A stretch of DNA of 64,000 nucleotides from Thauera sp. K11 (lineage in GTDB: Bacteria; Pseudomonadota; Gammaproteobacteria; Burkholderiales; Rhodocyclaceae). Below are positions 27,641-37,428 of this stretch, piece by piece. The notes below the pieces were generated by a model. That model was not told the DNA's origin. It did no database searches and worked only from the letters and a program-made list of their open reading frames with translations. Both the position numbers and the translations under genes were made by a program. Position 1 is the first letter of the stretch. Every line of letters starts with the position of its first letter. Where the stretch lies: assembly GCF_002354895.1 (NCBI RefSeq), contig NZ_CP023439.1, forward strand, positions 2,046,001 to 2,110,000. The letters run 5' to 3'.

Positions 27641-28011
27641 TCATCGCTGCCGGACGGCAGTACTTCAGCCGCCGCCTTCGCCTGCCGGCTCAATCCTGGC
27701 AGGTCGCTGTGGATCGTCTTCCAGACGATTTCCAAGTCCACCTTGAAATAGCCGTGTGCTATGGCGTTTCGCATCTGGTAGGCGAAGGCCAAGGGCAATT
27801 CGGGGTGGGCTGTCGCGAACTCGGGATAGTGCGTTTCGATGTTATGGCTGGCCTCACCGATAATCTCGAAGTTGCGGATCACGGCATCCTGGACCATCTC
27901 ATTCTGCAGGAATGCAATCTCGTTCAGATCCGCGGTATAGCGGTCGATGCGTCCGATGGCCTCGACGATGTGCGAAAGGTAGTCGACCAAGCGTTGCTTG
28001 TCGCGGCTCAT
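27631..28011 (-). CDS. hepT: HepT-family HEPN toxin
   Basis: A 126-residue HEPN (DUF86) protein with the active RX4HXY motif RNAIAHGY at residues 81-88. HepT toxins are RNases (a tRNA target is reported for characterised members); MntA silences them by AMPylating the motif tyrosine. The start ATG overlaps the mntA stop (ATGA at 28008-28011), so antitoxin precedes toxin in one operon. All motif residues are present, so the pair should be functional. Confidence 0.9.
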   Translation of the reverse strand: MSRDKQRLVDYLSHIVEAIGRIDRYTADLNEIAFLQNEMVQDAVIRNFEIIGEASHNIETHYPEFATAHPELPLAFAYQMRNAIAHGYFKVDLEIVWKTIHSDLPGLSRQAKAAAEVLPSGSDDGP

Positions 28012-28298
28012 ACCGGTTTCGCCTCGGCCAGGACAGCGTCCCGAAACTTCTCCGGCAGGGCTTTCGGGGTCAGCACGTCCACCGGTACTCCGAGCAGTTG
28101 CAGCAACTCATGCCGGATGGCCCCGATGTCGAAGAGGGTGGTTTCCGGTGTCGGATCGATGAGGATGTCGAGGTCGCTGTCCTCGGTGTCCTCGCCATGC
28201 AGGACGGAACCAAAAACGCGGGCATTGCAGGCACGATGGGACTCCACCACCCGTCGGATGGCTTCCCGGTGAGAGGCAAGGGCTACGGATGGTTTCAT
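28008..28298 (-). CDS. mntA: MntA-type nucleotidyltransferase antitoxin
   Basis: A 96-residue minimal nucleotidyltransferase with GS at 30-31 and Asp42/Asp44 (DSDLDILID). A paralogue of the gene at 23.4 kb along its whole length (both end AEAxPV and share LLGVxVDxLTP). The ATG at 28296-28298 follows GGAGA; the longer frame upstream lacks family similarity. It should AMPylate and neutralise HepT encoded by the overlapping gene. Confidence 0.9.
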   Translation of the reverse strand: MKPSVALASHREAIRRVVESHRACNARVFGSVLHGEDTEDSDLDILIDPTPETTLFDIGAIRHELLQLLGVPVDVLTPKALPEKFRDAVLAEAKPV

Positions 28299-28499
28299 GC
28301 CGCTCTCCACGACAAGAACAAGATTCGGCTTGATGATAGCGTGTCCTCTCCCTTGGCCGGGCGGCATCTCGTCCCAAAGAAACAAGAAACCCCACTCACC
28401 TGTCGGGGTCCGTTCTCATACTGCCGGTGCTCGTTACGGGTGGCCGCGCGTGCCGGGATCAGGCGCACGCGGTCGCAGTCGGGGCCAAACAGCCTGCGG

Positions 28500-28600
28500 A
28501 TGTTGCACGGCAAGTTGCATGGGGACAACGTCCTCTGCAACTTGCGTCAGCTTGATGTTGCATTTTCAGTTGCAGGACCGCAACATCATTTGCAACATCC
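28500..28600 (+). promoter_or_regulatory. Cluster of GTTGCA/TGCAAC boxes before fic
   Basis: About seven copies of GTTGCA, TGCAAC or one-base variants within 100 nt: TGTTGCACGGCAAGTTGCAT, CTGCAACTTGCG, ATGTTGCATTTTCAGTTGCA and CGCAACATCATTTGCAACAT. Their spacing is near one or two helical turns in several cases. A likely operator array for the winged-helix head of the Fic protein. Confidence 0.55.
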
Positions 28601-28613
28601 CCGGAGAATGGTC

Positions 28614-29690
28614 ATGTCACTCACTGAACGTCAGCAAAAGATCATCGACGTATTTCTCGAAAGCCCGGACCAAACCAGGTCGGTAGGCGATTTCACGGAT
28701 TTCGGGCTCGACAGAACCACGATCTTCCGGGACATCAAAAAGCTGGTTCAGGCCGGATTGCTCCAGGCAGAAGGCAAGGTATATCGGCTCGACAAGGATT
28801 CCGACGCTTACCTGCGATGGGATTTGTCCCGAGCCCCGCACCACCGGGAGCCGGTACGCTACAACCCCAAGCTGCTTGGCGATTACAAACCCAATTCAAC
28901 CTTCCTGCTGACCGACGCCCAGCTTCTGGAACTTGAAAAAGCCGGGAAGGTGGAAGGGATCGCGCAGGCAAGAGAGAAAGGTAAACTTTACGAACGCGTG
29001 CTTGCCTCTCTGCTGATAGACCTGACGCACGCCTCGTCCAATCTGGAAAACGTCAATATTTCGTGGCTCGACACGAAGACCCTGATCGAGTTCGGGGAGC
29101 GGCCCGAAGGTTTGACCGAGCAGCAGATGCAAATCGTGCTCAACCACAAGAAAGCCATCACGTTCCTGAAAGACCACGGCCCCGCGCTTTCCCTTGCAAA
29201 GCGAGACCTGCTGGACATCCATGCTCTGCTCATCGAGGGTCTGCTCGGTGACGCGTCTGCCATCGGGGCTTTGCGCTCGGTCGTGGTGAGATTCGACGAC
29301 AGCAAATACCTGCCGCCGGACAACCCGCATCAGCTCAACGAAATTTTCGAGGCGTTCTGCGAAAAAGCGAACGTGATCGCCAACCCGTACGAACAGGCGT
29401 TCTTCGCCATGGTTTTCATCCCGTACATCCAGCCGTTCCAGGATGGCAACAAGCGAACTTCGCGGATCGCCATGAATATCCCTCTGGTGAAAAACGCCCT
29501 GGCACCATTTTCATTCTCGGATATCCGGGGCCGGGACTACACATTCGGGCTCCTGGCATTCTACGAACGAAACCAGCACCGTTTCCTGGCCAATGCCTTC
29601 ACGACGGCGTACAAGAAATCTGCAGCCCGCTATGGCGATCTCGTGTCGCACATAAACGATGGCGGTTTGTTGGGGACCATCTCGACTTAG
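28614..29690 (+). CDS. Fic-family protein with winged-helix N-terminus
   Basis: 358 residues. Residues 1-60 form a winged helix (RQQKIIDVFLE, GLDRTTIFRDIKKLVQAG). An inhibitory-helix motif SSNLEN (141-146, of the S/T-xxx-E-G/N type) precedes the Fic domain, marking a class II self-inhibited Fic protein. The Fic loop reads QPFQDGNKR (273-281): the usual catalytic His is Gln, while Asp277, Asn279 and Arg281 are kept. Fic enzymes transfer AMP or other phosphate groups to target proteins; with Gln for His, activity is doubtful. The ATG at 28614 is six bases after GGAGA. The gene stands behind a TTGCA box cluster, probably its own operator. Confidence 0.88.
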   Translation: MSLTERQQKIIDVFLESPDQTRSVGDFTDFGLDRTTIFRDIKKLVQAGLLQAEGKVYRLDKDSDAYLRWDLSRAPHHREPVRYNPKLLGDYKPNSTFLLTDAQLLELEKAGKVEGIAQAREKGKLYERVLASLLIDLTHASSNLENVNISWLDTKTLIEFGERPEGLTEQQMQIVLNHKKAITFLKDHGPALSLAKRDLLDIHALLIEGLLGDASAIGALRSVVVRFDDSKYLPPDNPHQLNEIFEAFCEKANVIANPYEQAFFAMVFIPYIQPFQDGNKRTSRIAMNIPLVKNALAPFSFSDIRGRDYTFGLLAFYERNQHRFLANAFTTAYKKSAARYGDLVSHINDGGLLGTIST

Positions 29691-30331
29691 GAATTCCCCC
29701 GCGCATGACGCGGCGTCCGTTCCGTGGGGCTGCCCCATGGCACGCTGGGCTCGACCTCACTCGTGGGCCCAGGGGCCGCCAGGCACCCAGCGGGCGTTGA
29801 ATGACATGGCTTGGGACGATGCGCGCGCGGGTGGCAGAACGAATTCCGCGATGCGGGCCTGTATTTCTGGACCGGTTCCGGCGTGATCGCATCGCCATAA
29901 CCGATATCGATATGCATCGGCAGGCGCGCACCGGCGAGTTCCGCGACGAAGTCAAGGCGAACACCGGCATACTCGTCCTCCGCGCGGGCAGCAGCGGCGC
30001 GCAAGGTCTCGGGCCTGAAGACAATCCCATCATCTTCGAGGGGGATGGCGAGTATCTCGGAGAAAACGGCCGCGATGGCGTCGGGCGCGTTCTCGCCGAA
30101 GCCAAGGAGATCGAGATCACTGGTCGCGCGATAGGGTACATCTGCCCAGAGACTGAACAGCATCGCGCCCTTCAAGACAAACCGGTCCCGATGCGGTGAG
30201 ACGCTCAGGCGGTAGAGGACGCGCTCGATGACGTATCGCGTCATCAGGCGTTGTGTGTTCTCCCTTCGCTCGCGGGCACGCTGAGCCAGGCGGTCACGGA
30301 CAGAAACGCCCATGTTTTTCGGGGCCTTCAT
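29687..30331 (-). pseudogene. abiEii: AbiEii nucleotidyltransferase toxin, 3'-truncated
   Basis: The first 150 residues are a good AbiEii: TRYVIERVLYRLSVSPHRDR, FVLKGAMLFSLWADVPYRAT SDLDLLGFG (the GS/DxD-type nucleotidyltransferase core) and IDIGYGDAITPEPV. After ITPEP the frame leaves the family (KYRPASRNSFCHPRA), and about half of the usual length of around 300 is missing. The start ATG (30329-30331) overlaps the antitoxin stop. AbiE is a type IV TA/phage-defence pair; this toxin is most likely inactive. The broken end is next to a 14-bp repeat shared with the far side of the module. Confidence 0.8.
29716..29729 (+). repeat. 14-bp direct repeat, left of AbiE module
   Basis: TCCGTTCCGTGGGG, repeated exactly at 31081-31094. 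The two copies bracket the abiE genes and lie at two breakpoints: the broken abiEii end and the start of adhesin cassette b. Confidence 0.7.
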
Positions 30332-30939
30332 CCGATAATGGCCTCGATGTAGGGACGTATGACGCGCTGGACACGGTCGATCTCGGCGTAACGCCATAGT
30401 TCGTCCAGATTGCTGCGGCTTGTCCGCGATTTCATGAGATCCCGCAATGCCTCGATCGCCACATCGAGACCAATCTTGTTGCGGTACTTGAAGCAGTCGG
30501 CGACGGTTTTCTCCGGTGAGGTGATCCGTACCGGCACGCCGTCGATCACATGGGTCTCGATACCGGCTGTCTGCGCATCCCCGCTGGCACGAACGATTCT
30601 TAGCGCGACAGAGGGATTGGTCGGCGCCCAGTCTCTCGGTCCGAGCAGCATCCACACGGCGTGGGGATTCTGAGTCGTGAGGTTGTGGAACTGCAGCGCC
30701 GATAGCAGGCCGACCACGCCTTTCGGTTGCAGGCGTGTGGCCTCGGCCAGGCTGGTGGCAGTGGCAACCTCTGCGCCCGCCAACTTGTAGAGGCCACGGC
30801 CGACCTGCTGCAGCACGCCTTCGTCGCGCAGCCTTTGCAGATAGACGCGGGGCACGCCAGCGGCGTCGAAATCGCGGCCACGCGCGATTCCCCGCTCACG
30901 TGCGACCTCCAAGGCGCGCTCTCGGTGAGTTCGAGACAT
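30328..30939 (-). CDS. abiEi: AbiEi-family antitoxin
   Basis: A 203-residue AbiEi antitoxin/transcriptional regulator. The N-terminal winged helix includes RGRDFDAAGVPRVYLQRLRD, GVLQQVGRGLYKLAG; the C-terminal part has HAVWMLLGPRDWAPTNPSVA, THVIDGVPVRITSPEKTVAD CFKYRNKIGLDVAIEALR, the typical core. AbiEi represses its own operon and counters AbiEii without direct binding. The start is the ATG at 30937-30939; the open frame extends further upstream without family similarity. It overlaps abiEii by ATGA. It appears intact although its partner is truncated. Confidence 0.88.
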   Translation of the reverse strand: MSRTHRERALEVARERGIARGRDFDAAGVPRVYLQRLRDEGVLQQVGRGLYKLAGAEVATATSLAEATRLQPKGVVGLLSALQFHNLTTQNPHAVWMLLGPRDWAPTNPSVALRIVRASGDAQTAGIETHVIDGVPVRITSPEKTVADCFKYRNKIGLDVAIEALRDLMKSRTSRSNLDELWRYAEIDRVQRVIRPYIEAIIG

Positions 30940-31058
30940 TTGGGATGTTCTAAAGTCTTTATCTTCGTTCGAAATGTACAAGAGTTCATAACTTTCCGCT
31001 TGGTTCCCGGCACGCCTGTCGTCTGGCTGTCGAGACAGTACTTGCCCATGCCACAAGT

Positions 31059-34000
31059 GTGCAAAAGGGGTGTCGCGGAATCCGTTCCGTGGGGTGTAGC
31101 TTGCTTGCGGAGGCAACACAAGCCTCCGGCGTGGTGACGGTGAGCGCGGAGTCGGGCGCGAGCATCGTCGTCACCTTCACCAACGGCGCCGCCTCGGTCG
31201 TAAAAACCCTCACCGCTACCGGCGCGGCGCAGGCGGTCACGCTCACCTCGGGCAACCTCACCACCCTGGGCGACGGCACCATCACCGTCTCCGCCGTCGC
31301 CACCGACCCCGCCGGCAACCCCAGCCCGGCCGGCACCACCAGCTTCCTGCTCGACCGCGCCGTGCCCACGCTCGACCTCTCCGGCGCCCACGCCGGCACC
31401 GGCTACATCGTCAACGCCAACGCCCCCAGCACCCCGTTCAGCATCGACAACGCCACCGCCGGCCAGAGCGCCACCATCACCGAAAGCGGCTCCGGCAAGA
31501 TCGCCAAGATCACCGTCACCGCCAACACCGGCGCCGTCTCGGCCGGCGGCACCGGCGAGACCCTCACCATTGGCGGCACCGCCATCGGCCTGGCCGTCGC
31601 CGACACCGGCGTCGTCTCCGTCAATGGCGAGAACTGGGACTACGTCATGACCGCCGGCGGCGTCCTCACCCTCACCTCGGCCACCCCCGGCGGCAGCCTC
31701 GCCGCGCTCGCCCAGGCCCTCATGCGCAACGCCACCTACGCCTACTCGGTCCTCCCATCGGGCACCCGCACCATGAGCTTCGTGCTCACCGATGCCGCCG
31801 GCAACAATTCCGCCGCCGCCGTCGCCACCTTCTCCGCCGACGTCACCCCGCCCGTCATCGACCTCAACGGCGGCGGCGCGGGGCTAGACGCGGCCATCAG
31901 TGCCACCCAGGTCCAGGCCAATGCCGGGGTCGTGCTCCAAAGCGCAGCCAATACCGCCACGTTCGTCGAGACCACCGGCGTGGCCAACCTCACCATCGCC
32001 GTCTCTGGCATCGTTAACGGCACCAACGAAAAACTGGTCGTGGGCTCCACCCAGCTCAACGCCAACGGCACCTCGTCGCCGGGCACGGTCAGCGACGGCA
32101 CCAACACGTGGGTGTGGTCCTACGCGAACGGCGTCTTCACCTTCGTCCTCAACGGCGGCGGTGCCGCCACGCAGACGCAGGCCCAGACCCTGGTGCGCTC
32201 GCTCAAATATCTCAACAGCGAGACCACCGACATCGACGGCGTGCGCACCTTCACCTTCAACGCCACGGATACGGTCGGCAACATCACCGAAACGCCCGCT
32301 GTCGCCACCGTCGCGGTCAACGCGGCCGTACCGGCGGCGGCCGCCACCAACCCCATCGTCACGCTCGATGCCGACGGCAACGGCGTCAAGGGCGACCAGT
32401 TCATCCTGAACTTCTCCGAGCAGATCAAGACCGGCATGATCGGTCTTGGTGCTATTACCCTCTCCGGCGGCGCGGTGTTCGGAACCGGAGCCAGCATGGA
32501 GGCCCTGAACCCCGTCACCATCGGCGGGGTCACCTATGCCTCCAGCTTCCTGGTCAACGGCGGCACGGGCTACACCTATACGACGGGCACCACCCTCACC
32601 TTCGAGTTCTTCGACGTCGTGGACTCTGGCAACTCGGAAGCAGCCGGCAACGTCGTGTTCACCATGACGGACATCGTTGCGCCGGCCGCGCCTGTGCCGC
32701 CGATCACCGTGGCGGGCGACAACCGGGTCAATGCGACCGAGCAGGCCGCGTCCACGGACATCGTGTTCACCCACACCGCAGCCGCAGCAGCGGCAGGCAG
32801 CACGCTCATCATCTATCGCGATGGCGTCGAGGTGAAGTCGGTCGCCATGACCACGAGTTCGACAAGCACTACGGTCTCGATGACGGGAACTGGCGATTGG
32901 GGCGCAGACGGCACGCATATCTTCACCGCCAGGATTCAGGACGCATCCGGCAACCTCAGCCCGACCAGCGCGCCCAAGCCGGTCAGCGTGGACACCGTGG
33001 TCGCTTCCGGGTTTGCGAAGCTGTTCGCCTCCACCGATGCCGGCACGGTCGGGTCGGCCGACCCGGGCGACGTGGTGCACATCGAGTTCAACGAAAGCAT
33101 TGCGCTCACGGCTGGCAGCCTGCCGGCGAGCTTCGGAACTGGCGCCACGGTCGCGGCCGTGGGCGGTGTCAACGGCGCCAGCAAGATCTGGCAGGTCACG
33201 CTCGGCACCGCGCCCACCATCAGCGGCGGCGACAGCGTGACCTTCACTGGCGTGGCCGACGTGGCCGGCAACACCGGCGACATCACCGGCACGGTGCCGC
33301 TGGACGTGTTCAACACGCCCGGCGTGCCCAGCATCGGCACGGTCGCGGGCGACGACGTGATCAACGCCAGCGAAATCGGCTCGGCCCAGCCCGTCACGGT
33401 CAACCTCAGCCAGACCAAGGCTGGCGATGTCGTCAAGCTCTACATGGACGGCGTGCAGATCGGTACCGCCACCGTCGCCACCAACGGCCAGACGTCCGTT
33501 TCCATCGACGTCGCCGCCAACGGCTGGGGCGCCGACGGCGAGCGCCAGCTCTCCGCCACCGTCCAGCGCGGCTCCGGCACCATCGTCGAAAACACCGTCG
33601 CCAAGCCGGTCTATGTCGCGGCGGACGGCCAGCACTGGTCCGAACAAACCGGCTACGACGTCATCTGGTTCGATGCCAACTCATTGGCCAATCAGGCCGT
33701 GGGAAGCACCATCACCTCATGGGAGGCGAAGAAGGGGGGCTTCGCGCTGACGACAATTCAAGGCACCGGCAACGGCCTTGGAGAAACGCCGGCCACAGTG
33801 GCCTTGGACGCAACCGGAAACCTGGCCGTCTATTTGAACGATACCCTGCTGGTCAACAATACCGACTTCGACAACGCCACGCGATCGACCAATACCGGCT
33901 TCTCCGATTTCGCGTCGTTCATGTTCACGATAGAACCGTCCGGCAGTGTTGGCTCCGTTGTCGGCGTGCCGCTGTCCCACGGCGTCTACAAGGGTCTGGG

Positions 34001-35759
34001 CACCAACTCGGACTCGACCTCCATATTCGCAATGGGCATCACCAAGAATTCTGCGACGGCTCTCGATTTCGCCATCCAGGAACCAGGTTATGGCGGCATT
34101 ACCGTCATCGCCCGTGCACTGGCCGTCGGTGCGTGGGGCGTGGCCTCGGCGGCTGTCGCAGGCCACCTCGGAAGCGCAACCCTTGACGGAAGCACGGCGT
34201 CAACCACTTATAACTTTGCAACGCGGCCAGCGGGATCGAGCGCCGCTTGGGATTACGCTAGAACGGCATTCGTCGTCGGCGGCCGGGTCAATAGCACCCT
34301 CGGCGGCCCAACCTCGCTCCAGACCGGCCTCCTCGGCGACGTGATCTCGATCGGCGGCGTGTTGAGCGCGGCCTATACGCAGGAGGTCACCACATATCAG
34401 GTCGCCAAGGTTCACAGCGGTGGCGCATGGGCTGAGGCGACGGGACAGGGCGCGACCTACGACCTGTCGCTGTCCGCGCTCAACAATGCCGGAGTCATGA
34501 TCGACGACGGCCTCGAACTGAACAAGTCTTCGCTCGGCACTGGCAACGACACGATCGTCACGGCGGGCACCGACTATGTGAATGCGGGCGCGGGCGACGA
34601 CACCGTGCGGGTGAAGGATTTGCATTTCCGCAGCCTCGACGGCGGGCTGGGCAACGACACGCTGGCGCTGGACGCGGCATATAGCGGGCCATCCGACATC
34701 GTGCTGGCCGATTTCGTCAGCAACTCGCGCGGCCTGTCCGGCGATACGACGGCCGATGCGCGCGTCAACGCGGCCGGGTATCACAAGCTGCTGGGCTTCG
34801 AGTTCATCGACCTGTCGCTGGCGACGGGCGCGCAGACGCTCACGGTCGCGGCGGCCGACGTGAACCAGCTTTCGGAAACCGACACGCTCTATGTGAAGCT
34901 GGGCACCAACGACGTCCTCAAGACCAGCGGCTTCACCGGCAACGTCGAATACGGCTACTGGCTCTCCGGCAGCGTCGCCTACGACCGCCACTGGACCGGC
35001 ACCGACGGCTCGACCACGGTCGACCTCTACGCCCACGGCGGCGACCTCCCGCCCGCCGTCGCCGCCGCCAGCTACAGCGGCACCACCTTCACCCTCACCT
35101 TCGACCAGGCGGTGACGGGCTCGGTGGTAGCGGGAGACTTCACCCTCTCCAGCGGCGGCCCGGCCACGTCGGCAACCCTGACCAACGCCACCACCCTCGC
35201 GGTCGTCGCCACCTCCGCGCCCACCGGCGTGGTCACGCTCACCTACACCGGCACCGGCCTGACCGACGCCGCCGGCGAGCAGTTGCGCTACAAGACCCTG
35301 CTCATCGGCGACAACGGCGCCAACACCCTCACCGGCGGCAGCGCCGACGAGGCGCTCTACGGCAACGGCGGCGCCGACACCATCGCGGGCGGCGCCGGCT
35401 CGGACCTGATCGTGGGCGGCGGCGGCGACGACACCCTGACCGGCGGCCTGGGCGCCGACATCTTCCGCTTCATCAGCGGCGAATCCGGCGCCGACACGGT
35501 GACCGACTTCACCAAGAGCCAGGGCGACAAGCTCGACCTCTCCGGCATCCTGCTCGGCATGGGCGCCACCGCCGACAACATCGCCGGCTTCGTCCAGCTC
35601 AGCAACGCCGGCAGCAACGCCGTGATCAAGATCGACATCGACGGCGGCGCCAACTTCGGCTCCCCCACCCAGACCATCACCCTCACCAACGCCTGGAGCG
35701 CCGGCAACCTCAACGACGCCCTCACCAACCTCATCGACCAGCGCGTGCTGGTGATCTAA
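31059..35759 (+). pseudogene. Adhesin cassette b: in-frame, 5'-truncated copy of gene d
   Basis: Open for 1566 codons with no internal stop, yet it begins in mid-domain. Similarity to gene d starts at GCGGAGGCAACACA (about 31108; SGVVTVSAESGAS) and runs through the Ig-like region to the end. Before that there are about 16 unrelated codons from a GTG (31059) with no ribosome-binding site. Order: Ig-like domains, conserved flank PVYVAADGQHWS (33606-33645), its own ConA/LamG-like domain (WFDANSLANQAVG to YTQEVTTYQVAK, about 33640-34420), DTIVTAGTDYVNAGAGDD, an Ig domain, RTX repeats (GGADTIAGGAGSDLIVGGGG, about 35330-35456) and the 345-bp 3' module. It lacks the BapA-type head. The kept reading frame over 4.6 kb suggests a young copy or repair by recombination. 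Confidence 0.8.
31081..31094 (+). repeat. 14-bp direct repeat, right of AbiE module
   Basis: TCCGTTCCGTGGGG, identical to 29716-29729. It lies about 15 nt before the point where adhesin homology of cassette b begins. Confidence 0.7.
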
Positions 35760-35801
35760 CCCGCCCGCCGCCGGCGCCCGGAGACAAACCCGGGCGCCGG
35801 C
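35457..35801 (+). repeat. 345-bp adhesin 3' module, copy b
   Basis: Same limits as copy a. The terminator hairpin is perfect here (GCCGGCGCCCGG 35770-35781 / CCGGGCGCCGGC 35790-35801). Small differences from the other copies include AGCAACGCC at one codon pair and TGGAGCGCC near the end. Confidence 0.9.
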
Positions 35802-35919
35802 CGGTGAGGTTGCCGGATTCGCAGCCGCAAGATGACGACCCGCGCGGCGCCTCTCTTCCAGCGGAGCCGGATGCCTTCGTCGATGAGATGCAGGAACAAG
35901 AGGAGTCACCGGAATGCGA

Positions 35920-35957
35920 TTGACAGGGGTTCTTGTGTAACGTATAAAATTTTATAC
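35920..35957 (+). promoter_or_regulatory. Consensus promoter with palindromic operator for higBA
   Basis: -35 TTGACA (35920-35925), 17-nt spacer, -10 TATAAA (35943-35948). The -10 is embedded in the perfect 16-bp palindrome GTATAAAATTTTATAC (35942-35957), about 20 nt before the higB start. A repressor on this site would directly block RNA polymerase; HigA is the obvious candidate. Confidence 0.85.
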
Positions 35958-35976
35958 AGTCAGGCCAGATAAGCGG

Positions 35977-36324
35977 ATGAGCGAGAAACCGATCGACTGG
36001 CGAGGGTCTTCACTGAGAGACATCAAGGATGACGACATTTTCACGCCCAATGCTCGCAAGGAGGCAGGGCACCAGCTCAGTCGGGTCCAGGCAGGACTCG
36101 AACCCGACGACTGGAAGCCATTCGACGTGGTTGGTGCCGGAACCAGGGAAATCCGCGTCAATCTCGATGACGGGTGGTTCCGCGTGATGTACATCGCCAA
36201 GTTTCCGGAAGCGATCTATGTGCTGCACTGCTTCAAGAAGAAGACGAGTTCGACCAGCAAACGCGACAAGGACATTACGGCCGCTCGCTACAAGGCCGTT
36301 GTCCAGGAAAGGAGCAAGAAGTGA
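35977..36324 (+). CDS. higB: HigB toxin, phage Gp49-like family
   Basis: A 115-residue Gp49/HigB-type toxin: WRGSSLRDIKDDDIFTPNAR KEAGHQLSRVQAGLEPDDWK at the N-terminus, TREIRVNLDDGWFRVMYIAK in the core and YVLHCFKKKTSSTSKRDKDI near the end. These are RelE-fold ribosome-dependent mRNA interferases. First gene of the operon under a consensus promoter; it overlaps higA by GTGA. Confidence 0.9.
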   Translation: MSEKPIDWRGSSLRDIKDDDIFTPNARKEAGHQLSRVQAGLEPDDWKPFDVVGAGTREIRVNLDDGWFRVMYIAKFPEAIYVLHCFKKKTSSTSKRDKDITAARYKAVVQERSKK

Positions 36325-36653
36325 GCATTGAAACCAGATCCATGCACATTACCCCCGCAGGCGGCAACGTGTTCGCCGATCTGGGGTTCGCGCCGGAAGA
36401 AGCCGCAGCGCTGAAGGCCGAATCGGAACGGATCATCTCGGAAAAGCTCGCCATCAAGGAATCCTTGATGGCCGAACTGGCAGGATGGATCGAGGCAAGA
36501 AAACTCAAGCAAGCCGAGGCCGCGGAGATTCTCGGCGTAACACGTCCGCGAATTTCGGACGTAATCAACAAGAAAGCGGTCAAGTTCACCATCGATGCGC
36601 TGGTGGACATGCTGGCCAGGGCAGGCAAGCACGTTCAGTTGTCCGTGCAGTAA
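36321..36653 (+). CDS. higA: HigA antitoxin, XRE family
   Basis: A 110-residue antitoxin. Helix-turn-helix at about residues 62-95: KLKQAEAAEILGVTRPRISD VINKKAVKFTIDALVDML. A GTG start at 36321 overlaps the higB stop; an ATG at 36342 is an alternative. It should bind HigB and repress at the palindrome 35942-35957. It is similar in HTH pattern to the orphan XRE antitoxin at 23.8 kb. Confidence 0.88.
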   Translation: MSIETRSMHITPAGGNVFADLGFAPEEAAALKAESERIISEKLAIKESLMAELAGWIEARKLKQAEAAEILGVTRPRISDVINKKAVKFTIDALVDMLARAGKHVQLSVQ

Positions 36654-36822
36654 CTCTCAACGCCCCCGCCTGCAGCGCCTTGAACGGAACCGGACTACCT
36701 CACAGGACTGCAAATGACAGCACTCACGATCAAGACCGGTTCAGCCTCCGGGCCGAGGTTGCCTGACCCGGCGCCTGGAGTGCCCCCAGCCTCAATAACG
36801 CCTGGCATGTCTGCGTACGACC

Positions 36823-37113
36823 TCAGTGCGCTGATCTGGTCGGCGGCCACATACGGGCCGCATGCAAGACACGAAGCACGCGCACCAAGTCGCCGCTGAC
36901 ATCGTAAATGAGGATGTAGTTGCGATGCGCGACAAGCTCGCGCGTGCCTTGAACGCGGCCAGGCCGGCCAAGGCCAGGATGATCGATCAGGCGTGCAGCG
37001 CTTGCTGACAGGAGTTCATCGAGATCGAGCGCTGCACTCGGATTATCAACTGCGATGTATTTGCGGATGGCCTTTCGATCTTCCTGTGCCGGCCGGGTCC
37101 AAACCAGCTTCAC
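36823..37113 (-). CDS. ParE/RelE-superfamily toxin
   Basis: A 96-residue ParE/RelE-type toxin: VWTRPAQEDRKAIRKYIAVD at the start, LIDHPGLGRPGRVQGTRELV in the middle, IYDVSGDLVRVLRVLHAARM at the end. It overlaps the antitoxin gene by ATGA (37110-37113). The gene at 38895-39179 is a diverged paralogue (same GRPG, GTREL and VLH/VHT blocks). Target, gyrase or mRNA, cannot be told from sequence. Confidence 0.88.
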   Translation of the reverse strand: MKLVWTRPAQEDRKAIRKYIAVDNPSAALDLDELLSASAARLIDHPGLGRPGRVQGTRELVAHRNYILIYDVSGDLVRVLRVLHAARMWPPTRSAH

Positions 37114-37400
37114 GAATTAGCGCCGGCCATCTTTCGCCGCGTCTCCGACCGCCAGGCCGCCGCTTCGGCTTCTACCTCTTCGGCCGAGACCACATCTCCG
37201 GCATTGGCTGCGTCAATGCCGATTTGTACCTCACGGCGAAACCAGGGATCGTGAGCGTCGGCCTCTTGTTGCTGCTTCACGAACTCGCGCATGAAATCGC
37301 GCAGGAGTTGCGCACCGCTGCGATCGCGCCCCTTTGCTGCCGCTGTGAATTGCTCTTTCAGGTCGTCATCGACCCGGAAGGTGAACGTTGTTTCGCTCAT
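37110..37400 (-). CDS. RelB-like ribbon-helix-helix antitoxin
   Basis: A 96-residue antitoxin: FTFRVDDDLKEQFTAAAKGR at the N-terminal ribbon, SGAQLLRDFMREFVKQQQEA in the helices, then a long acidic and flexible tail that should cover the toxin. Upstream lies a pair of AGTGCAT repeats. A paralogue is at 39176-39454 (shared LRELMREFVQRQREA-like stretch). Confidence 0.85.
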   Translation of the reverse strand: MSETTFTFRVDDDLKEQFTAAAKGRDRSGAQLLRDFMREFVKQQQEADAHDPWFRREVQIGIDAANAGDVVSAEEVEAEAAAWRSETRRKMAGANS

Positions 37401-37428
37401 GGCATGATTCCGAATGTGTTACATAGTA

